DNA of 64,000 nt from Shewanella gelidimarina (GCF_023283945.1 NZ_JAKIKW010000008.1:110199-174198), one strand, 5' to 3'. Positions 37,590-47,956 are shown, numbered from the stretch's first letter. Notes: a model not told the origin generated them from the letters alone. A program made the numbers and translations.

Positions 37590-39698
37590 CTATGTGTTTG
37601 TTTTATTAAGTGCCAATCTCTGTTTGATGATTATGATTTTTAGCCACCTTGATTGTTTGATAAGTAATCGAGAAAGCTTCTTTTGTGGCTTATTTCCAAT
37701 ATTCTGGTATTTAATGGCAATGTAGTAGCGAGTAAGCTTGTCAAAATCCTTGGCGATGCTGGGGAAGGCTGCTGCAACTCGTTGGTTATAATCCAGCGGC
37801 CCTTCGTTGTAGTCTCTGGGTAAGTTTCGCTTTCTAAGTAGCTTACACACCGCATAATAGGCATTAAGATGTCGGTCTTTTGAACGATGAAATTGTATCA
37901 ACCCTGCGCTATAGGCGATAGATAGCCCTATCACACCTAAACTGACGATGATAAACATCGCCAGCTTGATGCGAGTGACTTCACCTAATACCTCTTCTAA
38001 AACACGTTGCTGTTTGTCAGTGTTAAATCCCAGCACCCATACGCTCCAAAAGTAATCAACACTGGCAAATTGCATACGCAATTGGTTAAACATTTCGCTC
38101 GTGCGGTAGCTCATGTAACCGAAAGGACTGTCGGCTAAATAGCTCTCCTGTGGATCGAAAAACGCGTCAAAGCCAGCTTCAATTCTTTCGGGGGCTATCA
38201 TGGCGGTGGGATCAAAGCGAACCCAGCCGCGAGCGGGTAGCCATACCTCAACCCATGCATGGGCCATATATTGATAAACACTGTAATAACCTGCAGCCGA
38301 GTTATATTCGCCGCCTTGATAGCCGCTGACCAATCTGGCAGGAATACCTGATGCTCTAGCCATAAAGGCAAAAGCACTGGCGTAATGCACACAAAAACCG
38401 GCTTTGTTATCCAGTAAAAAATTATCGATTTGCTGTTTGCCTACCGCAGGAGGCCGCAGGGTGTAGTAATAAGGCTGCTGGGTAAAGTAACGCATCATGG
38501 CATCAAGCCGATCGGTTTCTTTGGGGTATTGAGCTGCAAACTGCATGGCTAAACGTGTGGTGCGCGGATTACTGTTGTTAGGCAAGCTTAAATTGACCGC
38601 TCTCAAAGCTGGAGACAGGCTCGGCTCTAACGGTTGGTTTGGGTAAGAGGTGACATTGTAAAGCCTTTGTTGATCAATTGGCTTGGAGGCGTACAAACGA
38701 AAATCAGCCAACATATTGATGCCGTGATCTTGGCTGGTGGCCCGATCTAAACCAAACAGCCAATGCTGTGAGCTTGGTTGAGCTATGACTGAATAGGAGA
38801 GTGCTTTGGCGGAGTTAAGTACATTATTGCTAACGGGTGCGAAGCGCTGTAACCCAGCGGTATTACTGCTTTTGGGGTTTGTGAGCCCGCGTTCGGCAGT
38901 GATAATGCTTGGGTTTTGTAACCACTGGGTGCCATCGTAATCCTCCATCACGATAGCTCGCCAGTAAAGCGCTGAATTTTGGAGTAAAGTATTGTCACTA
39001 AAGGTGGCTCTAAAAGCCAATTCTGCAGAGCGAGTGAGCTCTGTGATATTGGCGAAACTGACGGTATTAGACAGGCCTGTTTTGGCGCCGCCCTGGGGCG
39101 GTACCATCCACAGTGGAGGAAGGCGCGGCAGAATAACAAACAGAATGATCGCTAGCGGAACACTTTGTAATAGGATTTTCGCGCCGAGTTTAGCGGCGTG
39201 TTTAAAGTTATTTTCGTCGTGATAAAGGCTAATTAACACACAGGTATTAATGAAGGTGACAACAAGCAACTGCAATGTTGACCACAGGCTTTGTTGCTGA
39301 ATAAAGGTTAAGGCGATTAAAAAGTATCCAGCAAGCACAACAACTTGTACATCTCTTCGATTGCGCATCTCAATGTACTTAAGGGCGTAACCTAAGATTA
39401 ATAAATTGATAAGCGCAGTGAGCACACCAATCTTGTTGGCCACCATTGCCAGTGTCATCGCTGAGGCAAAAGCTAAAGTCGTCACCAACCACTTTGGAGG
39501 CTTAGCTACTTTGCCGAGATAAATACCTACCCGCCAAATAATACATATAGTGCAAATAGCTAATGACCATACTGTTACTTGCTGGTAAAGAGGCGATAAT
39601 ATGGCGATGTTAGTGATCAGCAGCCACATCAATGTGTGCCTCGAGATACTCCTCAGCGCGGTAAATTTTACTTTTTTATTACGGCTTAATTTAATCAT
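37590..39698 (-). CDS. Membrane-anchored transglutaminase-like protein (TgpA/DUF3488 type)
   Basis: 702 residues. Six or so membrane helices lie in about residues 25-195, then a periplasmic transglutaminase domain with Cys436 (GFCVHYASAF), His480 (MAHAWVEVW) and Asp496 (RFDPTA) forming the catalytic triad. A late membrane helix lies near 595-620, with a cytoplasmic tail after it. It resembles P. aeruginosa TgpA, which is needed for growth, but the substrate is unknown. Its start overlaps the DUF58 stop by 8 bp. Order in transcription: MoxR, DUF58, this gene, the standard trio. Confidence 0.9.
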   Translation of the reverse strand: MIKLSRNKKVKFTALRSISRHTLMWLLITNIAILSPLYQQVTVWSLAICTICIIWRVGIYLGKVAKPPKWLVTTLAFASAMTLAMVANKIGVLTALINLLILGYALKYIEMRNRRDVQVVVLAGYFLIALTFIQQQSLWSTLQLLVVTFINTCVLISLYHDENNFKHAAKLGAKILLQSVPLAIILFVILPRLPPLWMVPPQGGAKTGLSNTVSFANITELTRSAELAFRATFSDNTLLQNSALYWRAIVMEDYDGTQWLQNPSIITAERGLTNPKSSNTAGLQRFAPVSNNVLNSAKALSYSVIAQPSSQHWLFGLDRATSQDHGINMLADFRLYASKPIDQQRLYNVTSYPNQPLEPSLSPALRAVNLSLPNNSNPRTTRLAMQFAAQYPKETDRLDAMMRYFTQQPYYYTLRPPAVGKQQIDNFLLDNKAGFCVHYASAFAFMARASGIPARLVSGYQGGEYNSAAGYYSVYQYMAHAWVEVWLPARGWVRFDPTAMIAPERIEAGFDAFFDPQESYLADSPFGYMSYRTSEMFNQLRMQFASVDYFWSVWVLGFNTDKQQRVLEEVLGEVTRIKLAMFIIVSLGVIGLSIAYSAGLIQFHRSKDRHLNAYYAVCKLLRKRNLPRDYNEGPLDYNQRVAAAFPSIAKDFDKLTRYYIAIKYQNIGNKPQKKLSRLLIKQSRWLKIIIIKQRLALNKTNT

Positions 39699-40686
39699 CG
39701 CGATACGCTGGGTATTTTTTAGGAAATAGCGCCAGTTGGGTTTGCACTTTTATTCTGTGCTGTTCACCTTTAGCGGGGGCGATGGTATTGGAACCCATTT
39801 TGAGGCCGAATATTTGTTGTTTATTCGTCAATTGTTCGGTTTGCCATGCCAGTTTACTTAAGCTGAGTTCTGGGTTGCTGGCGGTTAAGTCAAAGGTTAG
39901 CCACATTGGGGCCCCTTGTGGTTGCTGAAACTCCTTAGTTAACATGCCTCGGCCTTGAGCCCATTGTTTCCAAGCCACTTGCTTAAGTGACTCGCCCTTT
40001 ACGTATTGTTTCAGTCCTTTAAATTCATCAATTCCGGCAATGAATTTACCGCTTTGTAATTGATCATCGCGTGCGCCGAGATTGTAGGCGAGTGTGTCTT
40101 GCCCGCTTATGGGTTTAGCAAAAATAACCTGTTTTATGTCCAAATCAACATGAGACCAGGCTCGGCAGAGTCCTAGAGGGTAGCGTGATTCGACTTTTAG
40201 TCGGCCTGGCCTCAATAGGCCGCGCAAAGGTTGCAGCACCGTGAGTCGGCTAGGGAGCGATTGAGCAACCACTTTGTTAGCAATTTCCAGAGGTTGGCCA
40301 TTGAAATTGAGTTGGATCTCAAATGCACTGCTTTTAGATGACAACAAAATAGGGATGTAACTAGGTTGACCTGCAAAAGAATGAGTGGATGACTGAGTAC
40401 TGGAAAGGGTAAGCCCTGCGAGATTCTGGTAGCTGTAGATGATACACGTATTAAACATGCTTAATAGTAAAAAGCTTAACCCCATTACCAGGTTGTTTTG
40501 ATAGTTGGTGCCGAAGAGAAACAGAATAATAAACAGACAAATCCAAGCAAAACCGAAACCCGTGGGCAGTATAAAAATACTTTTGTGGCTTAAGGTGACT
40601 GATTTAGCCGCTGGTATACGCCGAGATAACCAGCTATCTAATCGAAACTTTATCTGACGTTTAATGGCGGCAAAAGTTAATATCAT
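39691..40686 (-). CDS. DUF58-family protein
   Basis: 331 residues. Two hydrophobic helices lie at about residues 40-85, followed by a soluble domain containing the DUF58 signature region (YVKGESLKQVAWKQWAQ). Such proteins accompany MoxR ATPases and often carry a degraded vWA-like fold; the biochemical role is unknown. It lies 20 bp after the MoxR gene and overlaps the transglutaminase-like gene by 8 bp, so the three surely form one operon. The order and strand are intact. Confidence 0.88.
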   Translation of the reverse strand: MILTFAAIKRQIKFRLDSWLSRRIPAAKSVTLSHKSIFILPTGFGFAWICLFIILFLFGTNYQNNLVMGLSFLLLSMFNTCIIYSYQNLAGLTLSSTQSSTHSFAGQPSYIPILLSSKSSAFEIQLNFNGQPLEIANKVVAQSLPSRLTVLQPLRGLLRPGRLKVESRYPLGLCRAWSHVDLDIKQVIFAKPISGQDTLAYNLGARDDQLQSGKFIAGIDEFKGLKQYVKGESLKQVAWKQWAQGRGMLTKEFQQPQGAPMWLTFDLTASNPELSLSKLAWQTEQLTNKQQIFGLKMGSNTIAPAKGEQHRIKVQTQLALFPKKYPAYRDD

Positions 40687-40706
40687 AAATCCCTTTAACA
40701 GCGTGA

Positions 40707-41615
40707 TTAAAGAATGGGGTTTACTTGGCTCAATATCGCTGCTGACATCACCTGACCTTGTTGTTGGGCATTTTGTCTAATTCTATGCTCGGCAACATAA
40801 GGGAATATAACTTGTACATCTTCGGGAACAACATACTGGCGGCCACTGATTAAGGCCCAGGCTTTAGCGGCTTGTAAAATTGCTTTACTTGCTCTTGGTG
40901 ATAAACCTATGCCTTCTGATTGATTTCGTGAGGTATTCACTAAAGCTAGAATATACTTTAGCAGTGAATCTGAGGCGCTGACGTTACTGACGTTTTCTTG
41001 TAATGCTTGCAAGTCCATCGCATTTAAGCATTGTGGTAACGCTACTGCGTTGTCATCTTGTTGGTTCTTTAACATAGCGAATTCAGAACTGGGATCGGGA
41101 TAGCCAATAGATAAGCGCATCATAAAGCGGTCAAGCTGAGATTCTGGCAGTGGAAAGGTGCCTGATTGATCGCTGGGGTTTTGCGTTGCAATAACAAAAA
41201 ATGGTGCGGGTAAAGGGTATGTCTCACCATCGACGGTGATCTGTTTCTCCGCCATCGCCTCTAGCAAAGAACTTTGGGTTTTGGGGCTGGCACGGTTGAT
41301 TTCATCGGCAAGGATCATCTGTTTAAAAATGGGACCAGGGTGAAAGATAAATTTTGTTTGTTGCTTGTCGAAAATGGTCACCCCGAGGATATCGGCTGGC
41401 AACATGTCACTGGTAAACTGGATCCTTTGATAACTGAGGCTAAGACTTTGCGCTAGCGCGTGAGATAGGCTGGTTTTGCCCATACCAGGTAGGTCTTCGA
41501 TCAATAGGTGCCCTCTGGCTAAGATGCAGCACAACGCGAGTTTTATCTGGTGATTTTTACCGAGTAAGACCTGATCTAATTGGGCTAATAGAATCGCAAT
41601 ATTTTCATTAGTCAT
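40707..41615 (-). CDS. MoxR-type AAA+ ATPase
   Basis: 302 residues. Walker A GMGKTS is at 44-49, Walker B is in MILADEINRASPKTQSSLLEAM, and the sensor/arginine region around ESQLDRFMMRLSIGYP is present. MoxR ATPases act as chaperones that assemble or activate partner complexes, often with DUF58 and vWA proteins. First gene of the MoxR-DUF58-transglutaminase operon. A 239-bp gap with no feature I can name separates it from the EAL gene. Confidence 0.93.
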   Translation of the reverse strand: MTNENIAILLAQLDQVLLGKNHQIKLALCCILARGHLLIEDLPGMGKTSLSHALAQSLSLSYQRIQFTSDMLPADILGVTIFDKQQTKFIFHPGPIFKQMILADEINRASPKTQSSLLEAMAEKQITVDGETYPLPAPFFVIATQNPSDQSGTFPLPESQLDRFMMRLSIGYPDPSSEFAMLKNQQDDNAVALPQCLNAMDLQALQENVSNVSASDSLLKYILALVNTSRNQSEGIGLSPRASKAILQAAKAWALISGRQYVVPEDVQVIFPYVAEHRIRQNAQQQGQVMSAAILSQVNPIL

Positions 41616-41854
41616 GAGCGTCCTTTACTCAGTTAGATGTCAATAATAAAGTGCTGAAGCTGTTGCTCGCTGGAGAATTAAGCTTATTAATGACTATGGT
41701 GGAAAATCCTCTTGCTTTCCACTCTATTATTTGGACTAGGCCAATTAAAAGCGTGTTAGCTTGGTTTTTTGTTAAATGATAACTGGTTCGGCAGTTAATT
41801 ATGACTTGGCTTATCGTCACTAGGCATATTAGCCATAGAATGCCAGTTCTAGGG

Positions 41855-42589
41855 TTAACTAATGACTGGTTGTCGCTGAGATGACTTTATCAAGGGTGCC
41901 AGTAACTCTTTTCTATCCGCTGAAATGAACAGTGGTTTAAACAGGAATCCTTGTACTAAATCAACGCCAATCTGCTGGGCAAATAATAGTTGTTCCTCAG
42001 TTTCAATACCTTCTAGAACGGTGAGTTTATTGGTTTTTTTTGCAAAACTTAATAGCGCGGTAATGAGATGGTGATACTGAGGATCTTTAGCGGTTTCTAG
42101 CCAGTATTTATCAAATTTCAGGCAGCTAACTTGGCTTACTAAATCGATTGAAAGCATGGAGTGGGGGGCACCAACGTCATCTAAACCGACGGGAATATCA
42201 TATTTCAACAATTGTTTGATAAAACTTGCGGCTAGGTGTGCATCATTTATACAGGTATTCTCAATTATCTCAACGCAGATATTGTGCTGCTGTCTAAGCA
42301 AAGACAGCATGTCAGGAGTATTAAATTCAACCGCATGAGGGTCAATATTGACGAAGAGTACACCCTCTTTAGGTGCATGTTTAAACTGGAAAGATTTCGC
42401 CGCCATTTCAACACTGCTGAGTAACTCATGATGAGCGTGTAATTCTTCAAACACAATATTGGGTGCTATTGGTATGCCGTCTTGGTTATAAAAACGTGAA
42501 AGCGCTTCATAACCGTAGATCTCATTGGTGTGAGGATTTAACAGAGGTTGAAACTCTGCACTTAAATGTAGGCCAGTGAGCTGAAACAT
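41855..42589 (-). CDS. Stand-alone EAL-domain protein (cyclic-di-GMP phosphodiesterase)
   Basis: 244 residues, a single EAL domain and nothing else. The active-site set appears complete: E28 in YEALSR, N81 in VNIDP, E107/E110, D137-D138 (LDDVG, usually DDFG), K158/K161, the later E in LEGIET, and QGFLFKP. It should therefore cleave cyclic di-GMP. The frame extends to an ATG at 42616, but that codon lacks a ribosome binding site, while GGAAAG sits 6 nt before the ATG at 42587-42589. A Fur-box-like sequence lies upstream. No sensory or membrane domain is present. Confidence 0.88.
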   Translation of the reverse strand: MFQLTGLHLSAEFQPLLNPHTNEIYGYEALSRFYNQDGIPIAPNIVFEELHAHHELLSSVEMAAKSFQFKHAPKEGVLFVNIDPHAVEFNTPDMLSLLRQQHNICVEIIENTCINDAHLAASFIKQLLKYDIPVGLDDVGAPHSMLSIDLVSQVSCLKFDKYWLETAKDPQYHHLITALLSFAKKTNKLTVLEGIETEEQLLFAQQIGVDLVQGFLFKPLFISADRKELLAPLIKSSQRQPVIS

Positions 42590-42623
42590 AGTTCTTTCCA
42601 ATCGTAGCGCTTCCATGTGAAAT

Positions 42624-42642
42624 GATAATTGTTAACACTATC
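42624..42642. promoter_or_regulatory. Candidate Fur box upstream of the EAL gene
   Basis: GATAATTGTTAACACTATC matches the 19-bp Fur consensus GATAATGATAATCATTATC at 14 positions, with both outer hexamers nearly intact. It is 35 bp before the chosen start of the EAL protein. Promoter boxes around it are not clear. Inference from one match. Confidence 0.4.
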
Positions 42643-42713
42643 ATGTATTGAGTTGAACAGAATGTAAATAATATTTAAGTGGCTTATTTATAGACACTTA
42701 TGAGTGATTAGAC

Positions 42714-43007
42714 TAGGGCTGTAGATCTTTCACGGTTGTTTTTTGCCGCAGTTTATTGGCTATTTTGACAAGGCGGAGGCTATGTCGTTTAGTCATTCTC
42801 TACAAATAGCCTACAACACAGTAAAAATAGCCAAGAAGCGCGGCCCTTAGGGTTCGTTTCAATACTTTTAGTCTTTTATGACTAGAATGCGTTACGAGTT
42901 TTCCGCTTAGCCAGCTAAGCATCATCGCTCAAGCCTCGTACTAAAACCATTATTCCTTACGGTAAAGAATCGAACAAAAACTAAGCTCGAAAGATCAACA
43001 GCCCCTA
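42714..43007. mobile_element. Full-length MITE-like element, about 294 bp, with TA ends
   Basis: Left end TAGGGCTGTAGATCTTTC (42714-42731) is the imperfect inverse of the right end TAGGGGCTGTTGATCTTTC (42989-43007, read on the minus strand). Both ends abut a TA, which suggests the TA target duplication of Tc1/mariner or IS630-type transposition. No transposase is encoded. The right half matches 21225-21380 in opposite orientation at roughly 94%. It lies between the EAL gene's control region and the 3' side of slt. Confidence 0.78.
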
Positions 43008-43231
43008 AAAAGTATAGGCTTGTTCAAGGATTGGTTTGCAACACTTTGATGGATCAGAGCCCTATGTAAGGGCTCTCATGAGAACGGTAATACGCTTAGA
43101 AAGATATGTAGGAGCCAGCCGTTAACTTTTTTGATGCGGACGCAAAAGTGCCAGTGCTTAAATTGCAGTAATTAAATGCCGGTGCCTAAATGGAAGCAGC
43201 TTAGCTGCGATTAACTCTAGGTATGTATTCT
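43008..43231. other. Spacer downstream of slt
   Basis: 224 bp past the slt stop. It holds no open frame and no strong stem with a T-run. Nothing else seen. With the MITE and the EAL control region it makes a 642-bp gap without a gene. Confidence 0.5.
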
Positions 43232-45163
43232 TTAGTACTCAAAATTGAGTTCATCTTTAGAAAGTAATTCGGGTATTTTACCTTGCTTTACTTGATAGAT
43301 AATTCGATAACTTAACACGGCTTGTACGTATTCTCTTGTTTCAGTGAACGGGATAGATTCAATAAAACTCACAGCATCGAGCTGCGCGTCGCTCTTTTTA
43401 AGCCACCCCTTAATCCTGTGTGGACCTGCATTATAGGATGCAGTGGCTAGAACTCTATTATTATCGAACTGTTTAAGTAAACCTGAATAGTAGGCACTGC
43501 CCAAGGCAATATTAAGTTTCTCATCGTAAAGGCTACGCGTCCCGCGGTAGTTTAGCTTGGCTTTTTTTGCGGTCTGTTTGGCTGTATTTGGCATGAGCTG
43601 CATGTAACCTCTAGCGCCGACACCTGAGGTAGCATTGGGGTAATAAGCGCTTTCACGCCTTGCTATGGCGCGTATTTCATCAATATCTACGTGATACTTT
43701 TTACTGGCATTGGTAAACGAAGATTGAGCCGCATAAGGGAAGCGCATATCCATATCGTTCCATAATTTAGCTTGGATGCTCGCTTGCACACCTAGGCTGT
43801 GCCATTGTTGCGAAATAGCATAGACCGCATACTCTTTTTGCATGGCTTTATCATATCGACTTAATAACATAACCCATTCAGCACGGGCATCTGATTGTTT
43901 GTCTAATGCTAACAGTTCCGTTACACGCGCTAGCCCTTTATCTGTAAAAATTTGGCTTTGACGTTCTAAGACACTAAGCGTCGGTTGATGTTGTACCTGA
44001 AAGGGGACCTTAATGGCATTCGCCGCTAAAAAGCCGTAAAAATTACGCTGTTGGCTCAGTGATGATAATAGTTTTTGAGCCTTTTGTTGATTTTGCTTAG
44101 CGTCACTATTGAGCAAAATATTTGCGCGCCAATATGTCCAGCGAGCGGTATTTTGTTTTTCCTTACTGAGTAAAGGGACAAATTGTTCAAATTGAGTGCG
44201 TTCATTTGTTCTTAGTGCCCAACGCAGTCGCATCTCAATTAAATCGTCACTATCAAGCAGCGGTAACATAGTATCGACAAAACTCTTTAGCTCTTCAGTC
44301 TGGTAAATTAAGGCTCTACGGACCAGATAACGGCTCAGTTGGCGTCCTTTATAATCGCTAAAACGATCTGCTTTTTGATATTTAGCATATAATTTAACCG
44401 CTTGCTTTAAATCTTTTTTTGCTAAACGTCGCAGACCAAAATCTACAATTGTCGAGTTTATCTTGGCTTTCCCACTAAATCTGGAGGTGTGACGAAGGCT
44501 ACGAGGATCTTTATAGACACTCACTAGGCGCTCAGCGGCTTGCTTATTACTGGTGACTTTTCTTGATAGGTAGCTTAATAGGCCGTATTGACCCTGTTTA
44601 AAACTGAGCAGCATTCTTGACCAAATCATCTCTTGAGTCTGAAAACCTGCTTTTTTCCACTCCTTAAACAGTGGGTCGCACTCTTTTGGACGTGAACGGC
44701 CATAAAGCCAAAGCTCGCTTGCACCTTTGTAGGCTTGCTGCTTGTCGCCTTTTTGTAATTGGGCACGATAAAAATAGCATTGCAATGAGATGTTGTTGGG
44801 TCTTTCGGGGCTAACAGCCAGAAAGTCATTCCAGCGTTTTTGTTTGCCGCTGCGGGTTAAATATCGAGAGCGAGCAGTGTTATATAAAGGACTACCGTCA
44901 AATTGGAGAAAAGAGTTTGCTGCTTTGCTACCGGGTTGTTTTAATATCGACTCGATATTTTTGTTAAAATCGAGATAGATAGCCAAAGGGTAATCTGCTA
45001 ATTTATCGCGTAATTCTTGATAAGTATTTAGCTTTTGTTTATCGAGCGCTTGTTTGGCATCTAAGTAAATTTGCTGCTGAGGCGTTAAGGCCTGAGCAGC
45101 AGAAATGGGGTAGGAAATGAACGTTATAACCGCGAATAAAATGCCTCGTAACTGCTTGTGCAT
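43232..45163 (-). CDS. slt: Soluble lytic murein transglycosylase
   Basis: 643 residues, Slt70 type. A signal peptide is cleaved about residue 25. A long alpha-helical superhelix follows, then the C-terminal lysozyme-like domain with catalytic Glu504 in RRESAYYP, followed by GVGARGYMQLMP and ATASYNAGP. It cuts the glycan between MurNAc and GlcNAc to form 1,6-anhydro ends. The length equals E. coli Slt (645). rmuC lies 50 bp upstream on the same strand. Confidence 0.95.
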   Translation of the reverse strand: MHKQLRGILFAVITFISYPISAAQALTPQQQIYLDAKQALDKQKLNTYQELRDKLADYPLAIYLDFNKNIESILKQPGSKAANSFLQFDGSPLYNTARSRYLTRSGKQKRWNDFLAVSPERPNNISLQCYFYRAQLQKGDKQQAYKGASELWLYGRSRPKECDPLFKEWKKAGFQTQEMIWSRMLLSFKQGQYGLLSYLSRKVTSNKQAAERLVSVYKDPRSLRHTSRFSGKAKINSTIVDFGLRRLAKKDLKQAVKLYAKYQKADRFSDYKGRQLSRYLVRRALIYQTEELKSFVDTMLPLLDSDDLIEMRLRWALRTNERTQFEQFVPLLSKEKQNTARWTYWRANILLNSDAKQNQQKAQKLLSSLSQQRNFYGFLAANAIKVPFQVQHQPTLSVLERQSQIFTDKGLARVTELLALDKQSDARAEWVMLLSRYDKAMQKEYAVYAISQQWHSLGVQASIQAKLWNDMDMRFPYAAQSSFTNASKKYHVDIDEIRAIARRESAYYPNATSGVGARGYMQLMPNTAKQTAKKAKLNYRGTRSLYDEKLNIALGSAYYSGLLKQFDNNRVLATASYNAGPHRIKGWLKKSDAQLDAVSFIESIPFTETREYVQAVLSYRIIYQVKQGKIPELLSKDELNFEY

Positions 45164-45213
45164 CTGCTTAAATCCTCTTTCAATGTCCCTATTGCCAGAT
45201 ATGTTTCTTTATT

Positions 45214-46707
45214 TTATTGCGAGATGATTTCATCTTGAGATAAGCTTAGCGCTTTATCAAGCAACTGGGTATCGACTTTTTTACTGGTTTCGACTCCGAG
45301 TAGCTGCATTTGGTGAGCTTGACGTATAACGTTACCTTTGCCAGATGCGAGTTTGTTCATGGCATTGTTATAATTTTTATCAGCAGATTCCAGAGAGCGA
45401 CCGATTTTTTCCATGTCTTCTAGGAACCCACATAGCTTGTCGTAAATTTTCCCTGCTTGCTTTGCTATCAACTGCGCATTTTGATTTTGATACTCGTAAC
45501 GCCAAATATTATGGATGGTTCTAAGTGCCACTAATAAATTGGTAGGACTCACCAGCATGATATTACTATCAAGCGCGTAATTAACTAAACTTGGATCATG
45601 CTCTAACGCGAGTAAAAATGCAGGTTCCAGCGGAATAAACATCAATACATAATCTAAGCTCGTTAAGCCGTGTAGCTTTTGATAATCCTTGTGGCTTAAT
45701 CCCTTAATATGAGCTCTAACCGATACAATGTGTTCTTTAATAGCTTGAGCACGCACGACATCATCGTCACTGTTAAAATAGCGCTCATAAGCAAGCAATG
45801 ACATTTTCGCGTCGATAACAACGTCTTTATTCTCAGGCAGGTGCACAATGACATCGGGCTTAAAGCGTTTGCCATCGTCGTTTTTTAGCTCTGCTTGAGT
45901 GTCATACTCATGTCCTTCGCGTAGCCCGCTTTCTTGTAATACTCGCTCTAAAATAACCTCACCCCAGTTACCCTGTTGCTTGTTATCGCCCTTTAACGCT
46001 TTGGTAAGGTTAATAGCGTCTTGGCTCATTTTTAGGTTGAGTTCAGTTAAAGAATCTAATTGATGTTTCAAAGCGCTGCGCTGGCTTTGTTCATGGGCAT
46101 AAGAGGTTTGTACTTGGACTCTGAACCCTTCAAGCTGTTGTTTGAAGGGCGCTAGCACGCTGTCGAGCTGCTGATTGTTCTGAGTTTGCAGTTTCTCGCT
46201 TCTCGCTTCAAATATTTTAGTGGCGAGGTTTTCAAATTGGGCATTAAGCCTAATTTCAGTATCTTCTAGTAATTGAATTTTGTCGTTAAGTGCTTGCTGC
46301 TCCGCATCATAGCGTGCCGTGATGGTTTGTTGCATAGCATTGGATTTAGACAGGGCTAGTTGGGTTTCCATTTGCTTGCGCTGATTATCGCTTAACGCTT
46401 GCTCAAGCTCTGGGGCTCTTTCTGCTTGTGCTTGTGCCTTACCCAGTTGCTCTATGCGATATTCTAATTTTTCTTGCAAATGACTTAATTGGTCATCTTT
46501 TTGATTTAATGATTGTTTTAGTTCTAAAATCTCTGAATTGAGTTCAACTTTTGTCAGTTCAATGTCATCTGTTAGCTGTTTACGAACGTATTCCCATTTA
46601 ATGCGCGTTTTACGTTGGTTAAAAAGAGCCCCGATTAAAATAGAAAGAAACGCGATTGCGATTATGATGATAATCTCAGGAGTAGAGAAAGCGATATTTA
46701 AAGGCAT
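45214..46707 (-). CDS. rmuC: DNA recombination protein RmuC
   Basis: 497 residues. One membrane helix is at about residues 10-28, a long coiled coil runs over about residues 50-215, and a RmuC nuclease-like domain of the PD-(D/E)XK type follows (GNWGEVILERVLQESGLREG, then KFKPDV-like FKPDVIVHLPENKDVVIDAK). RmuC limits recombination at inverted repeats in E. coli and acts in phage defence in some strains. Probably co-transcribed with slt. Confidence 0.94.
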   Translation of the reverse strand: MPLNIAFSTPEIIIIIAIAFLSILIGALFNQRKTRIKWEYVRKQLTDDIELTKVELNSEILELKQSLNQKDDQLSHLQEKLEYRIEQLGKAQAQAERAPELEQALSDNQRKQMETQLALSKSNAMQQTITARYDAEQQALNDKIQLLEDTEIRLNAQFENLATKIFEARSEKLQTQNNQQLDSVLAPFKQQLEGFRVQVQTSYAHEQSQRSALKHQLDSLTELNLKMSQDAINLTKALKGDNKQQGNWGEVILERVLQESGLREGHEYDTQAELKNDDGKRFKPDVIVHLPENKDVVIDAKMSLLAYERYFNSDDDVVRAQAIKEHIVSVRAHIKGLSHKDYQKLHGLTSLDYVLMFIPLEPAFLLALEHDPSLVNYALDSNIMLVSPTNLLVALRTIHNIWRYEYQNQNAQLIAKQAGKIYDKLCGFLEDMEKIGRSLESADKNYNNAMNKLASGKGNVIRQAHQMQLLGVETSKKVDTQLLDKALSLSQDEIISQ

Positions 46708-46921
46708 GTGAGAAGGCTCTTAACATGGTTGATGAAAACCGTAGAGTGGCATGCTGCTTTAAACACTGCAAGCTTAAGTACATCAAGTATAAGATGAGTG
46801 CTGCAGACGTAATCAGCTGTTAATGAAATGTAATGTTTTAACCGTTACGAAATCTTTTACACAATAGCGCGGTCTGATTATTTAAGTGTTTTAATTTGAC
46901 GGATCTAGAGGATAGCGGCCA

Positions 46922-47944
46922 ATGAATATAATTAAGAAAGCTGCATGGGATAAATTTAAAGATTGTGATGTAACACCTGAAGAGGTTTACCATGACAGAA
47001 GACGTATTCTTAAGCAGATGGGGTTTGTTGGTGCCGGAGCTTTGCTATCTTCACAGGCTAATGCGGGAGTATTTGATCTGTTTTCTAGCGAAGAGGAAAA
47101 AGCAGCATTTGCGCGGGTGGCACTACCACATGCGAAACAGACTGAATACGATCATCTGCTTTATGGTGAGCTAACACCTGAAAATAAGGTGATATCACAT
47201 AACAATTTCTATGAGTTTGGTACCAGTAAGACGGATCCCGTCGAAAATGCGCAGGAATTAAAGGTTAATCCTTGGCAGTTAGTGATTGAGGGTGAAGTTG
47301 ATACCCCTTTGACATTGGATTATGACGACATTTTAAAGATGTTTCCGTTAGAGGAGCGGATCTACAACTTTAGATGTGTTGAGGCATGGTCAATGGTGAT
47401 CCCGTGGGTAGGTTTTTCATTGGCCAATCTATTAAAAAAGGCCGGTGTTAAAAGCAATGCAACCCACGTCGCGTTTGAAACATTGTATGACCCTGAACAA
47501 ATGCCAGGACAAAAGAATCGTTATAGCGGTGGTGGAATAAACTATCCCTATGTTGAAGGTCTTACATTAGCGGAGGCGATGACCGATCTTACATTTATGT
47601 CTGTGGGCTTGTATGGTAAAACGTTGCCGCCACAGAACGGAGCGCCAATCAGATTAGTTGTGCCTTGGAAATATGGCTTTAAAAGCATTAAATCTATCGT
47701 ACGAATTCGTGTGACAGATAACAAACCTAAATCTTCTTGGAATCTCTTGGCCGCAAGTGAATACGGTTTTTATGCGAATGTGAATCCAGAAGTGGATCAT
47801 CCTCGTTGGTCACAAGCGTCAGAAAGGCGCATTGCAGAAGGTGGACTGTTTTCAGCGAAAAGGATCCCCACACTTCCTTTTAACGGTTATGGTGATCTAG
47901 TGTCTGGTTTATATGAAGGACTAGACCTAAAAAGAAACTTTTAA
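46922..47944 (+). CDS. msrP: Periplasmic methionine sulfoxide reductase, molybdenum subunit MsrP
   Basis: 340 residues. A twin-arginine signal is present ([13 protein letters not shown], residues 25-37). The molybdopterin is bound by Cys152 in [13 protein letters not shown]. MsrP repairs methionine sulfoxide in periplasmic proteins using electrons from the heme protein MsrQ. The length matches E. coli YedY (334). msrQ follows after 12 bp. The 214-bp gap upstream should hold the promoter, but I see no clear boxes. Confidence 0.96.
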   Translation: MNIIKKAAWDKFKDCDVTPEEVYHDRRRILKQMGFVGAGALLSSQANAGVFDLFSSEEEKAAFARVALPHAKQTEYDHLLYGELTPENKVISHNNFYEFGTSKTDPVENAQELKVNPWQLVIEGEVDTPLTLDYDDILKMFPLEERIYNFRCVEAWSMVIPWVGFSLANLLKKAGVKSNATHVAFETLYDPEQMPGQKNRYSGGGINYPYVEGLTLAEAMTDLTFMSVGLYGKTLPPQNGAPIRLVVPWKYGFKSIKSIVRIRVTDNKPKSSWNLLAASEYGFYANVNPEVDHPRWSQASERRIAEGGLFSAKRIPTLPFNGYGDLVSGLYEGLDLKRNF

Positions 47945-47956
47945 TGAGAGGGTTTG

